Shown: positions 29,170-38,784 of the stretch, one piece after another
Position numbering within the stretch: the first letter of the stretch is position 1
Layout of the letters: each line of letters starts with the position of its first letter
Assembly (NCBI RefSeq): GCF_000527095.1
Contig: NZ_AZUN01000001.1
Span: forward strand, 3,919,501 to 3,983,500
Direction: 5' to 3'
Source: Methylomicrobium lacus LW14
GTDB lineage: Bacteria; Pseudomonadota; Gammaproteobacteria; Methylococcales; Methylomonadaceae
Length of the DNA: 64,000 nucleotides
The notes under the pieces: model-generated
What the model was told of the DNA's origin: nothing
Database searches by the model: none
What the model saw: the letters and a program-made list of their open reading frames with translations, nothing else
Made by a program: the position numbers and the translations under genes

Positions 29170-29304
29170 GGTTTTTCATTATACGACAGCATGATTGTCA
29201 GTTCAGCGCTGGAGGCTGGCTGTGCGATTCTGTAATCGGAAGACATGCAATCCGGCCAGAACATCAAAGGCCAATTGGTTATTACCAATCCTTTTCTGAA
29301 TTAG
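29170..29304 (+). pseudogene. PIN-domain toxin remnant (C-terminal part, internal stop)
   Basis: The plus-strand frame from about 29170 reads FSLYDSMIVSSALEAGCAIL, then TAA at 29233-29235, then SEDMQSGQNIKGQLVITNPF to TAG at 29304. This is the C-terminal signature of one VapC/PIN group (YDSLIV..ALEAGC..LYSEDMQ.GQ...L.I.NPF). The N-terminal part with the first catalytic Asp is absent. Confidence 0.75.
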
Positions 29305-29323
29305 GAAAGCGCCAAATTTCAGA

Positions 29324-29508
29324 TTACCAAAACATGGCTACAGGATACTGAATAATCATGTTATCCGATGTCAAAATGGTTAAATCGTGCGCGATTGCCT
29401 GGCAAATCAGCATCTTGTCAAAAGGGTCGCGATGGTGATTAGGCAAACGGCTTAACTGAAATACGGCTTTTTCATCAAGGCTCAGCAAGTATCCAGCAGG
29501 ATTTTCAT
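29324..29508 (-). pseudogene. VapC-type PIN toxin, internally deleted
   Basis: The start ATG (29508-29506) overlaps the antitoxin stop in an ATGA. The frame reads MKILLDTC (the usual PIN start with its Asp), then TGA. Resuming one base out of frame, the sequence reads SLDEKAVFQLSRLPNHHRDPFDKM and LICQAIAHDLTILTSD, the conserved C-terminal half of a VapC toxin. Some 60-70 codons in the middle are missing, so the toxin is dead while its antitoxin is intact. Confidence 0.8.
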
Positions 29509-29729
29509 TTTATTCCTTCAAACGCATCCAGTATTTCGTCCGGCAGCGGCTCAAAAAAACCGGCGGGAATTTGCACTTGTCCCTTGGCTAGGCCGATAGG
29601 ACGCTGCTTGATTGGTGTTTGCTTATCCTGTGTCAAGCCGAGCCTATAGTAGTGGATCACATCGTAAATCTCGGCCAGCTTTTCATCGGGAATGAGTTTA
29701 ATTTCAGCAATGATTTGGTCTTGCAACAT
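29505..29729 (-). CDS. Antitoxin of a PIN toxin (DUF2281/VapB-like)
   Basis: 74 residues: an N-terminal helix (MLQDQIIAEIKLIPDEKLAEIYDVIHYY) like DUF2281, and the C-terminal peptide IPAGFFEPLPDEILDAFEG that in this group binds the PIN toxin. Its stop overlaps the start of the broken toxin gene. GGAG-like purines precede the ATG. An orphan antitoxin may be a relic or protect against related toxins. Confidence 0.75.
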   Translation of the reverse strand: MLQDQIIAEIKLIPDEKLAEIYDVIHYYRLGLTQDKQTPIKQRPIGLAKGQVQIPAGFFEPLPDEILDAFEGIK

Positions 29730-29760
29730 GGAGGCTCTCTTATTAGAAATAATAAAAAGG

Positions 29761-30030
29761 TTAGGCTACTTTCGTTTCATCATGCAATTGTTGACGTCCT
29801 TTCAGCTTTTGATGAATGCTGCCGGGGCTTAATTCCAAGCCGTTGCGCCAGCATAATGCGCCTAACGCCAAAAAAAATTGTTGAAAATACGAATCGTCAT
29901 TTAAGGAATGCGTCAATTCGGTCTGTCGATCGATCAAAGGTTGCAGGTCGTAATCTCCCCATGAGCTATCGGAAAAATACAGGCGCAAAATTTTTTGGCG
30001 GATGTGCTCTGCTCGAATGATTTTAATCAT
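29761..30030 (-). CDS. DUF2442 family protein
   Basis: 89 residues with RAEHIRQKILRLYFSDSSWGDYDLQPL at the N-terminus and LCWRNGLELSPGSIH near the C-terminus, matching DUF2442, a small family usually adjacent to DUF4160 or toxin-antitoxin genes. The partner DUF4160 is not seen here. It lies 31 bases upstream of the orphan antitoxin on the same strand. Function unknown. Confidence 0.8.
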   Translation of the reverse strand: MIKIIRAEHIRQKILRLYFSDSSWGDYDLQPLIDRQTELTHSLNDDSYFQQFFLALGALCWRNGLELSPGSIHQKLKGRQQLHDETKVA

Positions 30031-30222
30031 TGTCGGCTCCTGCTATGCGCTATAGCCGCAAAAGTAGGAAATGACGGGCATTTTATACCCCATTATTTTT
30101 CAGTAACGGTAAGGTCAGATTGTAATATAAAAAACCAGGATCGAGTTTGCTGGTCGCATCAGGATCATGCGATTCTTGCAAAAATGCGTTACAATACGCG
30201 GTTTTGCACTCACTCATAGAGT

Positions 30223-31803
30223 ATGTCCGAAGTCCTTTCAGAACTTAAACGCCGCCGCACCTTTGCGATCATTTCGCATCCTGACGCCGGTAAGACCACG
30301 ATCACCGAAAAGCTGCTCTTGTTCGGCGGCGCGATTCAGTTGGCAGGATCGGTGAAGGGGCGGAAGGCGGCGCGGCATGCGACGTCCGACTGGATGGAGA
30401 TGGAGAAGGAGCGAGGGATTTCGGTCACGACCTCGGTGATGCAGTTCGAGCACAAGAACGCGATCATCAACCTGCTCGATACGCCGGGCCACGAGGACTT
30501 TTCCGAGGATACCTACCGCACCTTGACCGCGGTCGATTCGGCGCTGATGGTGATCGACTCGGCGAAGGGCGTCGAGGAGCGGACGATCAATCTGATGGAA
30601 GTCTGCCGCCTGCGCACGACGCCGATCCTGACCTTCATCAACAAGCTGGACCGGGAAGGGCGCGAGCCGATCGAACTGTTGGACGAGGTCGAGCATGTGT
30701 TGAAGATTCAATGCGCGCCGATGACCTGGCCAATCGGCATGGGCAAGCGCTTCAAGGGCGTTTATCATCTTTATAAGGATGAGATTCATCTGTTCAGCCC
30801 GCAGCACGGCGGCCGGATCGCGGAAGCCGAAGTGATCAAGGGGCTGGATAGTCCGAAGCTGGACGAGTTGCTTGGCGATCAGGCCGAGGAACTGCGCATC
30901 GAGATCGAGCTGGTCAAGGGCGCGAGCCATGAGTTCAGCCTGGAGGCGTATCTGGCCGGAGAGCAAACACCGGTGTTTTTCGGCTCCGCGATCAACAATT
31001 TCGGTATTCTCGAATTGCTCGACGCATTCGCCGAATTCGCGCCGCCGCCGTTGCCGCGCCAAGCCGAGCAGCGCGTCGTGGATCCCGAAGAGGAAAAATT
31101 CACCGGCTTCGTGTTCAAGATTCAGGCGAACATGGACCCTGCGCACCGCGACCGCGTCGCCTTCATGCGGATTTGTTCGGGCAAGTTCGACAAGGGCATG
31201 AAGATCCATCATGTGCGGATCGGCAAGGCCATTCAGGTTGCCAACGCGATCACCTTTCAGGCGGACACTCGCAAGGCGGTCGAGGAGGCCTATCCGGGCG
31301 ACATCATCGGCCTGCACAACCACGGCACGATTCAGGTCGGCGATACCTTTACTCAGGGCGAAACGCTCAAATTCGGCGGCATTCCGTATTTTGCGCCGGA
31401 ATTGTTCCGCCGGGTCGTGTTGAAAGACCCGTTAAGAGCCAAGGCCTTGCAAAAGGGCCTGGTGCAGTTGACCGAGGAAGGCGCGACGCAGTTGTTCAGG
31501 CCGCTCAAAAACAACGACCTGATTCTCGGCGCGGTCGGCGTGTTGCAGTTCGACGTGACCGCGCACCGGCTGAAAAACGAATACAACGTCGAATGCGTCT
31601 ACGATGCGGTGAGCGTGTCGACCGTGCGCTGGGTGTCGTCGGACAAGCCGGCCAAGCTGGAAGAGTTTAAGAACAAGGCATTCGAGAATCTGGCCGAGGA
31701 CGGCGGCGGGTTTTTGGTTTATCTGGCGACCAGCCGGGTGAATTTACAGTTGACCCAGGAGCGTTGGCCGGATATCAAGTTTAGCGCGACCCGGGAGTTG
31801 TAA
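30223..31803 (+). CDS. prfC: Peptide chain release factor 3
   Basis: 526 residues. GTPase with G1 HPDAGKTT, the G2 threonine in GISVTTSV, G3 DTPGHEDF and G4 NKLD. Domain order G, II, III as in RF3, which removes RF1/RF2 from the ribosome after termination. Length and the KGRKAARHATSDWMEMEKERGISVT stretch are diagnostic against EF-G. It stands alone on the plus strand. Confidence 0.97.
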   Translation: MSEVLSELKRRRTFAIISHPDAGKTTITEKLLLFGGAIQLAGSVKGRKAARHATSDWMEMEKERGISVTTSVMQFEHKNAIINLLDTPGHEDFSEDTYRTLTAVDSALMVIDSAKGVEERTINLMEVCRLRTTPILTFINKLDREGREPIELLDEVEHVLKIQCAPMTWPIGMGKRFKGVYHLYKDEIHLFSPQHGGRIAEAEVIKGLDSPKLDELLGDQAEELRIEIELVKGASHEFSLEAYLAGEQTPVFFGSAINNFGILELLDAFAEFAPPPLPRQAEQRVVDPEEEKFTGFVFKIQANMDPAHRDRVAFMRICSGKFDKGMKIHHVRIGKAIQVANAITFQADTRKAVEEAYPGDIIGLHNHGTIQVGDTFTQGETLKFGGIPYFAPELFRRVVLKDPLRAKALQKGLVQLTEEGATQLFRPLKNNDLILGAVGVLQFDVTAHRLKNEYNVECVYDAVSVSTVRWVSSDKPAKLEEFKNKAFENLAEDGGGFLVYLATSRVNLQLTQERWPDIKFSATREL

Positions 31804-31847
31804 TTTACATGCCTCGATTCCGCTACGCTGCCTCGAGGCTACATCTT

Positions 31848-32876
31848 TTAGGATACAAAACGCGTCTCGCCGTTCATGCGAACCATCGGCGTCAAATGGC
31901 TGGCGAATTGGCGGGCGCTTTGCTCCCAGGAGTAATTCAGCGCATGCCGGCGGCAATCGGCGGGATTCAGTTTTAACGCATCCAGCGCGGCCTGTTGCAG
32001 ATCGGTGCTGAGCACGCCGACCGGCGCGTTGCCGATGATGTCTATCGGGCCGGGTGCAGGAAACGCCGCGACCGGCACGCCGGAGGCGAGCGCTTCGAGT
32101 ATCACCAGGCCGAACGTATCGGTATGGCTGGGAAACACCATCACATCCGCCGCGGCCATATAGCGGGCCAATGCTTCGTCGGTCTGAAAGCCGACGAAGC
32201 GCGCTTTGGGATATTTCTGCTCCAGTTCCGCGCGCATCGGGCCGTCGCCGATCACATACTTTGTGCCGGGCAGATTCAGTCTCAAAAAATCCTCGACATT
32301 TTTCTCGATCACCACGCGGCCGACATAGGCGAAAATCGGGCGCTCGCCGGCCAGGAAGCCTTTGTCGCGCGCCCGGTACAAGTCGGTATCGACCCCGCGC
32401 GACCAGATCACCATCCTGTCAAAACCCTTGGCGGACAATGCCTGCCGCATCGATTCGGTGGTGACCATCACGCGCGTGCTTTCGCTGTGAAACCAGCGCA
32501 TGTAGCCGTAGCTGATCCACAGCGGCAGGCCGATGCGCATCTTGAAATATTCGGGAAAACGGGTGTGAAACGAGGTCGTGTAGTGATAGCCCCGCTCGTG
32601 GCAGTAGCGTCTGGCGGCGAAACCGACACAGCCTTCCGAGGCCAGATGGATCGCGTCCGGTTTGAAGGCTTGCAGGGTAGGGAGGAGGCGCGGGCCGCGC
32701 AACAACGCCCGGCCGACGCTCGGGTGGCCGGGGCGGGGCCAGGTATAGAAACGGTCCGGGGCGCACAGCTCGACCGTATGGCCGAGCCGGTGCAGAATCT
32801 CCGTCGTGTGGGTCAGGGTCGTGACGACGCCGTTGATTTGCGGATGCCAGGCGTCGGTGATCAAGGCGATTTTCAA
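31848..32876 (-). CDS. GT4-family glycosyltransferase
   Basis: 342 residues from a TTG at 32876, chosen because AGGAG lies seven bases upstream and the protein then begins LKIALITDAWHPQINGVVTTL, the normal start of this group; an upstream ATG (32927) adds a non-conserved leader. GT-B fold with the donor-site motif HTDTFGLVILEALASGVPVAAF (E-x7-E type) and WSRGVDTDLYR. It resembles MgtA-like and GDP-mannose-dependent mannosyltransferases that act on lipids. No other glycan genes are adjacent. Confidence 0.85.
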   Translation of the reverse strand: MKIALITDAWHPQINGVVTTLTHTTEILHRLGHTVELCAPDRFYTWPRPGHPSVGRALLRGPRLLPTLQAFKPDAIHLASEGCVGFAARRYCHERGYHYTTSFHTRFPEYFKMRIGLPLWISYGYMRWFHSESTRVMVTTESMRQALSAKGFDRMVIWSRGVDTDLYRARDKGFLAGERPIFAYVGRVVIEKNVEDFLRLNLPGTKYVIGDGPMRAELEQKYPKARFVGFQTDEALARYMAAADVMVFPSHTDTFGLVILEALASGVPVAAFPAPGPIDIIGNAPVGVLSTDLQQAALDALKLNPADCRRHALNYSWEQSARQFASHLTPMVRMNGETRFVS

Positions 32877-32963
32877 GGGGGCTCTCCTGCTTGAGTCAGC
32901 GTTCGGTAGAGTCCCCCAGCCTAACACGGCTTTGTTACAGTAAACGCCTCGCCGGCAAGGCGG

Positions 32964-33791
32964 CTAAATCCGCCGGATCGAATGGTCCTCGATCACGATC
33001 AACTGTTTTTTATAAAGCGCGCCGATCGCCTGTTTGAAGGCTTTTTTGCTGACGCCGAAGGCCGCATAAATCGCTTCGGGAGGGCTTTTGTCGCCCAGCG
33101 CCAGCACGCCGCCGCTTTTGTCGAGTTCGGCCAGAATCTTGTCGGCCAAGGGTTCGATCTTGCCGTAACCGGGTTCATGCAGGGTCAGGTCGAGCTTGTG
33201 ATCGTCGCGGACTTTTTTGATATAGCCGGTGATTTTCTGGCCTTTGCGCAGCGGCTGGAGGATTTCGTTCTGATACAGCATGCCCCAGTGGGTGTTGTCG
33301 ACGATGGCTTTGGCGCCCAGTTCGGTATGCTCCGCAATCATCAGACTGACCTGCTGGCCGGTTTTGAAGTCGGGGCCTTCGTCGGACAGAAAACGGTCGA
33401 GCTTGGCAGTCGCGACGATGCGGCCTTTGGCATCTTCGATCAGCTTGACCAGATAAGACCGGGCGGCCTGCATTTCGGCGGTTTGTTCGTTGAACGGCAC
33501 CAGCAAATCCTTCGGTACGCCCCAGTCCAGAAACGCTCCGTAATAGTTGACAGCGGCGACTTTCAGCCAGGCGATGTCGCCGACTTCGGCCAGAGGCGTT
33601 TGCAGGGTCGCCGCGAGATGGCCTTCGCCGTCGATATAGACGAAGGCGGTCACGCTGTCGCCCATCTGGTAGGACTTGGGCGGTATTTTGCCGGTCAAGA
33701 GCACCATCGGTGATCCGGGTAGGCCGAGGTAAATGCTCGGGCCTTGCACTTTGACGACTTTGAGTTGATTGGTTTTGCCGATGTTGATCAT
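32964..33791 (-). CDS. CvfB-like S1 RNA-binding protein
   Basis: 275 residues. Several S1-like modules (VKVQGPSIYLGLPGSPMVLL, DIAWLKVAAVNYYGAFLDWGVPKDLLVPFNEQ, GKGQKITGYIKKVRDDHKLDLTLHEPGYGKIE) and a C-terminal winged helix (ALGDKSPPEAIYAAFGVSKKAFKQAIGALYKK). CvfB/YitL family, linked to post-transcriptional regulation. It follows rapA on the same strand. Confidence 0.9.
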   Translation of the reverse strand: MINIGKTNQLKVVKVQGPSIYLGLPGSPMVLLTGKIPPKSYQMGDSVTAFVYIDGEGHLAATLQTPLAEVGDIAWLKVAAVNYYGAFLDWGVPKDLLVPFNEQTAEMQAARSYLVKLIEDAKGRIVATAKLDRFLSDEGPDFKTGQQVSLMIAEHTELGAKAIVDNTHWGMLYQNEILQPLRKGQKITGYIKKVRDDHKLDLTLHEPGYGKIEPLADKILAELDKSGGVLALGDKSPPEAIYAAFGVSKKAFKQAIGALYKKQLIVIEDHSIRRI

Positions 33792-33914
33792 GGGGGAATA
33801 AGGTTGTGCCGGAAGTTTTGTAATGCTCGTTTGGTAAACGACCTATCAGGTTTATAAAAAACCTGGCAGGTCTGTGGTGACTGCAAGGAAATTATTTTGA
33901 CCTAATCCTTAGTT

Positions 33915-36734
33915 TTAATTGGTGATGATAAACCGCACCGCATCCAGTTTCAGCTCGGCCGATTCGATGTTGTCATGCGCGAGCATCGTCATTTCCTTCA
34001 GGTGTTCGATTTCTTCGGGCTTGATCGACGGATTGACTTTTTGCAGGCGCATCATGCGTTTGATTTCCTCGGCCAGCGATTCGAGCATTGCGCGGGTCGC
34101 GTCCTGAACGAGCGTCTGCATGTCGGTCTTGGCGCGTTGTTCGGCAGCGTCGAGCATTTGATTCAGGTGACTGCGCTGGTTGTTGATAAACGTGACGATC
34201 TTGCTCTTGTCGAAATTGACGCCGGCATCGATCAGGTCGTCATGGTCTACCGTATCGGTCTGGTCCTGCTTGTTTTGATCGATCAGCACGCGCACCGGGG
34301 TATGCGGCAGGAAGCGTCCGAGCTGCAACTCGGGCGGCGCGCTGCATTCGACCACGAACAGGCATTCGAGCAGGAATTGGCCGGCCTTCAGGCTTGGATG
34401 CTTGACCACGTTGATCGAGGCATTGCCGGTCTCGCTCGAAATCACCAGGTCCATAGCGCCCAACACCATCGGATGCTCCATCGTCAGGAACTGGAAGTCC
34501 TCGCGGGCGAGCGCTATCGAGCGATCGATCGTGACCGTCATGCCGTCTTCGGACAGGTTCGGAAAATGCGAGATGCGCAAATGCTCGCTCGGTTTGATGA
34601 TGAAACAGTCGAGCGAATGGAATTCGGTATCGACGCCGTAGCTTTCGAACACGTCCTCCATGTATTGCCACAGATGGCTTTGCCGTTCGTAGCGCTGCAA
34701 GGCGTCGATGTATTGATCGGCGACTTCCTTGCGGCAGGAGTTCAATTCGAGCAACTGGTCGCGGCCTTGGTGCAGTTCGATTTCGATCGCGGCGCTGCGC
34801 TCGCGGGTAAGCGCAATGAAGGCGTCGAGCGGGGCGAAGTCCCGCGCCGTCAGCAGCGAACTCAACTCGCCGGCGAGCTCGTCGGCGACGTGTTGCGCGG
34901 CCGAGTTATTGTGGCGGAACACGTTCAGGCCTTCGTCATACCAGCGGAACAGCAGTTCCTGTTCGCTGCCGCGCAAATACGGCACGTGGATGCGGATGAT
35001 GTGTTTCTGGCCGATCCGGTCGAGACGTCCGATCCGTTGTTGCAGCAGATCCGGGTTGGCGGGCAGATCCCAGAGGATCAGCTGATGCACGAACTGGAAG
35101 TTGCGGCCTTCGCTGCCGATTTCGGAGCAGATCAGCAGGCGCGCGGAGCTTTCCTGATCGGCGAAATAGGCGGCCGCGCGGTCGCGTTCGATGATCGTCA
35201 TGCCTTCATGAAACACCGCCGCGGCGATGCCGGTGCGGTTTCTGAGCGTTTCTTCCAGAGCGATTGCGGTTTGCGCCTCCTTGCAGATCAACAGCGCCTT
35301 GTCGCCGGCGAACTGTTTGAGCGTATCGACCAGCCAGGCGAAACGCGGATCCTGTTCGAGATCGCCGAGGTTTTCCCGGCCTTCCAGCGCATAGCCGTAG
35401 CGTTCGCGGTCCGGAAAACCCTGCACCGTATGCCGGGAGTTGCGGAACAGGATACGGCCGGTGCCGTGATGGTCGAGCAAGACGTTGATCAATTGCGCGC
35501 GGGCGTGCGCGGATTTTTCCGGATGGCTCAGGTTTTTCAACAGGCCTTCGACATTGTCATCCTGGACCAGCGCCCGCAAGGCGGCTGTGGATTCTTCGGT
35601 CAGGGTCTGCTCGGCGAGCAGCGCCTGCGCCGCCTTCGCGACCGGCTCGAACAGGTGTTCGTCTTCGAGGTAACGGCTGTAGCTGTAGAAACGGTCGGGG
35701 TCCAGGAGGCGCAGGCGGGCGAAATGGCTCAGCTTGCCCAATTGCTCGGGCGTCGCGGTCAACAAAATCAGGCTTGGGGTTTGCAGGCCGAGCTGTTCGA
35801 TGAACAGATATTCGGGGCTCGGATGGTCTTCGCTCCATTCCAGATGGTGCGCCTCGTCGACGATCACCATGTCCCAGCCGGCTTCGAGCGCCTGGCGCTG
35901 GCGGTTCGGGTAGCGGCTGAAGAAAGACTGGCTGCATAAGACCAGTTGTTCGTTTACGAACACGTCTTCGTTTTCGCCGGGCTCTTCGTCTGCTTCATCG
36001 TCGGAGAGTTCGTTTTCCAGGTTGACGTTCCGGCAGCGTTCCTCGTCGATGATGCTGAAACGCAGATTGAAACGGCGCAGCATTTCGACCAGCCACTGAT
36101 GCAGCAGCGTCTCCGGCACGATGATCAATATCCGGCTCGACAACCCGTTGATCAGCCGGTGATGCAGGATCATCCCGGCTTCGATCGTTTTGCCGAGGCC
36201 GACCTCGTCTGCGAGCATGATGCGCGGCGCGAGCCGGTTCGCGCATTCGTGCGCGATATAGATTTGATGCGCGATCAGGCTGGTGCGGCCGCCCATCAGG
36301 CCCTTGACCGGCGACTGGTGATGCTCGCGCAGCCGGCGCCAGGTCTCGTAGCGCAGCGAAAACCAGGCGGGCGGATCGAACTGGCCGGTAAACAGGCGGT
36401 CCTGGGGCTTGTTGAACTGAATATGATGGTTCAGTTCCATTTCCTCCAGGCGAACTTCCTGGCCAATATTGTTTTTGCCGATGTAAGTGATCAGGCCATT
36501 GTTTTCGGTCAGATTATGAACGGTGATCTTGGAGCCGTCGATGGCTTCGATTGTGTCGCCGACTGAAAATTTAACGCGCGTCAGCGGCGAGTTGTCGCTC
36601 GCATAAATTCTTTTTTCGCCGGTTGCGAGGAACAGTACGGTGACCCGGTTGTAGGCGGCTTCGAGAATCAGCCCCAGTCCCAATTCCGATTCGGTGTTGC
36701 TGATCCAGCGTTGTCCCGGAATGAAATTTTCCAT
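33915..36734 (-). CDS. rapA: RNA polymerase-associated SWI2/SNF2 ATPase RapA
   Basis: 939 residues. N-terminal Tudor-like part (FIPGQRWISNTESELGLG), then the SNF2 helicase core: Walker A DEVGLGKT, motif II VDEAHHLEW, motif III LLTATP, and in the second RecA lobe GRNFQFVHQLILWDLPANPD and QRIGRLDRIGQ. RapA promotes RNA polymerase recycling. Length agrees with the usual 950-970. The first upstream gene is 264 bases away on the other strand. Confidence 0.96.
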   Translation of the reverse strand: MENFIPGQRWISNTESELGLGLILEAAYNRVTVLFLATGEKRIYASDNSPLTRVKFSVGDTIEAIDGSKITVHNLTENNGLITYIGKNNIGQEVRLEEMELNHHIQFNKPQDRLFTGQFDPPAWFSLRYETWRRLREHHQSPVKGLMGGRTSLIAHQIYIAHECANRLAPRIMLADEVGLGKTIEAGMILHHRLINGLSSRILIIVPETLLHQWLVEMLRRFNLRFSIIDEERCRNVNLENELSDDEADEEPGENEDVFVNEQLVLCSQSFFSRYPNRQRQALEAGWDMVIVDEAHHLEWSEDHPSPEYLFIEQLGLQTPSLILLTATPEQLGKLSHFARLRLLDPDRFYSYSRYLEDEHLFEPVAKAAQALLAEQTLTEESTAALRALVQDDNVEGLLKNLSHPEKSAHARAQLINVLLDHHGTGRILFRNSRHTVQGFPDRERYGYALEGRENLGDLEQDPRFAWLVDTLKQFAGDKALLICKEAQTAIALEETLRNRTGIAAAVFHEGMTIIERDRAAAYFADQESSARLLICSEIGSEGRNFQFVHQLILWDLPANPDLLQQRIGRLDRIGQKHIIRIHVPYLRGSEQELLFRWYDEGLNVFRHNNSAAQHVADELAGELSSLLTARDFAPLDAFIALTRERSAAIEIELHQGRDQLLELNSCRKEVADQYIDALQRYERQSHLWQYMEDVFESYGVDTEFHSLDCFIIKPSEHLRISHFPNLSEDGMTVTIDRSIALAREDFQFLTMEHPMVLGAMDLVISSETGNASINVVKHPSLKAGQFLLECLFVVECSAPPELQLGRFLPHTPVRVLIDQNKQDQTDTVDHDDLIDAGVNFDKSKIVTFINNQRSHLNQMLDAAEQRAKTDMQTLVQDATRAMLESLAEEIKRMMRLQKVNPSIKPEEIEHLKEMTMLAHDNIESAELKLDAVRFIITN

Positions 36735-36998
36735 TTATCGATTCGCTCATATTTTTGCTATAGAAGAGGGTGACTATTATAAGCGTTGTATAAGCGTTGT
36801 AGATAAAAGTTACGGCTAAATGATCCTGAAATAGGGAGATCGATCAATGTATCCTTTGGCGTTACAAGGCATAATCGAAGCTCGCGGGGCTATCTGTTAA
36901 GTCTCTGTTCAGTTGATGCAGCTTATGCTATTCTCAAGAAAATCGCGTTACGCTTTACGACACCCCATCATCTCTTAACTCACTATACCTAAACGACT

Positions 36999-37349
36999 AT
37001 GAAAAAATTACTGATCGCATTACCCCTATTTGCGGTGGCCCTGTGTTTCGCGGGCACTGCCGATGCTTCCGGCGGACATCCAGGCAAAGCCAAAGGACAT
37101 CATAAGCATGGGCACAGAGACGAGGTCGTGCATTATTATGTGCCTGTGCAACCTCCTGCTCCGGCCCCCCGTTACTATTCGGCTCCTGCTCCGCAGCCTT
37201 ATCATGCTCCGGATCGCCGCTCGACATCGGGATTGGCGGGCAGTGTGGTCGGCGGCGCCGTGGGTTATCAGGTCGGCAACGGCAATCCGCTCGCGGCTGG
37301 CGTAGGTGCGGCGGCCGGCTCCCTGATCGGCAACGAAATCGGCAGATAG
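36999..37349 (+). CDS. Glycine-zipper 2TM protein (first of a tandem pair)
   Basis: 116 residues with a signal peptide (AGTADA|S), a His/Lys-rich segment, a Pro/Tyr-rich linker (QPPAPAPRYYSAPAPQPYH) and a C-terminal glycine-zipper 2TM domain (GLAGSVVGGAVGYQVGNGNPLAAG and onward, about residues 76-114). Such proteins associate with the outer membrane. The next gene has the same architecture. Confidence 0.8.
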   Translation: MKKLLIALPLFAVALCFAGTADASGGHPGKAKGHHKHGHRDEVVHYYVPVQPPAPAPRYYSAPAPQPYHAPDRRSTSGLAGSVVGGAVGYQVGNGNPLAAGVGAAAGSLIGNEIGR

Positions 37350-37471
37350 CCCCGATCAAATTATCTTTTTCGTTAAGGCATCATTCAGCTACAAGCATGC
37401 ATAATTTAGCCAACAAAAAAGATTACAGTTGTTATTTTTAGCGTTTGATCAACATCATAGAGAACGATCTT

Positions 37472-37861
37472 ATGAAAAAATCATTGTTATTCATCTCCTT
37501 GACGGTTTGTGCAATGATGCTGTCGAGAGTTTCCCTGGCAGACGGCTGGGGACATCACCATGGGCATCACCATCATCATGACCATCATGTCGATTATTAC
37601 GCTGCCCCTGAAGTGCGCTATTACTACCCGCAGCCGGTTGTAAGTTATTATGCGCCGCCACCGCCGGCAGTGGTTTATCAGGCGCCACCTCCACCGCCTC
37701 CGGTCTCGTATTATCCCGGCGGCCGGCCGTCCACCAACGGTTTGGCGGGCGGTGTAATCGGCAGTGCGCTGGGTTATCAGTTCGGTTCGGGCGACCCGCT
37801 GGCGGCCGGTGTCGGCGCCGCAGCCGGCTCATATCTGGGCAATGGCTTCGGCGGCTACTAA
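37472..37861 (+). CDS. Glycine-zipper 2TM protein, His-rich (second of a tandem pair)
   Basis: 129 residues from the ATG at 37472 (MKKSLLF, matching the paralogue's start MKKLLI); an ATG at 37445 is in frame but less likely. Signal peptide, then a histidine cluster (HHHGHHHHHDHH, about residues 27-38), a Pro/Tyr linker and the glycine zipper GLAGGVIGSALGYQFGSGDPLAAG. Clearly a duplicate of the preceding gene; the His cluster could bind metal. Confidence 0.8.
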   Translation: MKKSLLFISLTVCAMMLSRVSLADGWGHHHGHHHHHDHHVDYYAAPEVRYYYPQPVVSYYAPPPPAVVYQAPPPPPPVSYYPGGRPSTNGLAGGVIGSALGYQFGSGDPLAAGVGAAAGSYLGNGFGGY

Positions 37862-38045
37862 GCGCCAATCTTCTCTCGCTCATCTCAAGCAGACATCAAG
37901 GCCTCTCGCCGGTTCGGCGGGCAGGTCTTGAGTTTTTTCGCCTCCATAGGCTGGCTTCATCGGGCCGGCATAGTCAAAGCGGGAAATTGGATTACACTTT
38001 AAGCCGTGTTGTTGGTTTATTTTCAACCGGCTTAGAGTGGATGCC

Positions 38046-38756
38046 ATGACTATCTTTTCGCGTATTGTAACAATCCTCCTGTTTTTATCGGCCGCCGGTT
38101 GCGCCAGGACCTATCAGGCCCGCTATGTCGATACCAGCGACTTTCTGAGCGACTATTCGATCCTGAAAGAAGATCGGGACGATGATGCCTTGCTGAGTTA
38201 CTGGAAACAGGGTGCGGATTGGTCGCATTACAAGAAAGTCATCGTCGCCCCGGTCTTGATCCGAAAAACCAAGGATTCCGGTTTGAACGACAGGCCGCAG
38301 ATTGAAAGCAGCCGGCTGAAGGAATTGTTCGAATACCGGGTGCGCGAAGCGCTGAAAAAGGACTTCAAATTGGTCAGCAAGCCGGGTCCGGATACGTTGC
38401 GGGTGCAGTTGGCGATTACCGACGCGGAAACCTCGACCCTGTTGTTGGATCAGTTCACGACGCTGTATCCTTCGGCGCGCGCGTCATCGTTGCTGAAGCA
38501 CCTGGTTTTGGGCACCGAATCGTTTGTCGGCAAGGCCAGCATCGAAAGAAAAGTGACCGATTCGACGACCGGCGAATTGCTGATGGCCTCGGCCGACTGC
38601 CGGGCCGGCGGCAAAACCTTGGCGGGATCATTCAATGATTGGGATGATGTCGAGCAGGCTTATCTGTACTGGGCTCAGCAATTGAGCTATCAGCTTTGCG
38701 AGAAGGCGGGGAATCCGAATTGTCAGGCGCCAGACGTTTCGTTATTTGGCTTCTAA
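38046..38756 (+). CDS. DUF3313 family lipoprotein
   Basis: 236 residues from the ATG at 38046; a GTG nine bases earlier is possible. Lipobox LSAAGC makes it a lipoprotein. The sequence ARYVDTSDFLSDYSILKE followed by YKKVIVAPVLI and a C-terminal CRAGGKTLAGSFNDWDDVEQAYLYWAQQL fits DUF3313, outer membrane-associated lipoproteins of unknown function. A strong terminator follows. Confidence 0.85.
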   Translation: MTIFSRIVTILLFLSAAGCARTYQARYVDTSDFLSDYSILKEDRDDDALLSYWKQGADWSHYKKVIVAPVLIRKTKDSGLNDRPQIESSRLKELFEYRVREALKKDFKLVSKPGPDTLRVQLAITDAETSTLLLDQFTTLYPSARASSLLKHLVLGTESFVGKASIERKVTDSTTGELLMASADCRAGGKTLAGSFNDWDDVEQAYLYWAQQLSYQLCEKAGNPNCQAPDVSLFGF

Positions 38757-38784
38757 GATTTTGGCCGGACTTTAGAGAACAATG

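Noticed and set aside
33975..35939. 654-codon open frame on the plus strand
   Set aside because: It is antisense to rapA, whose protein carries complete SNF2 motifs; the long open frame is a codon-bias shadow.
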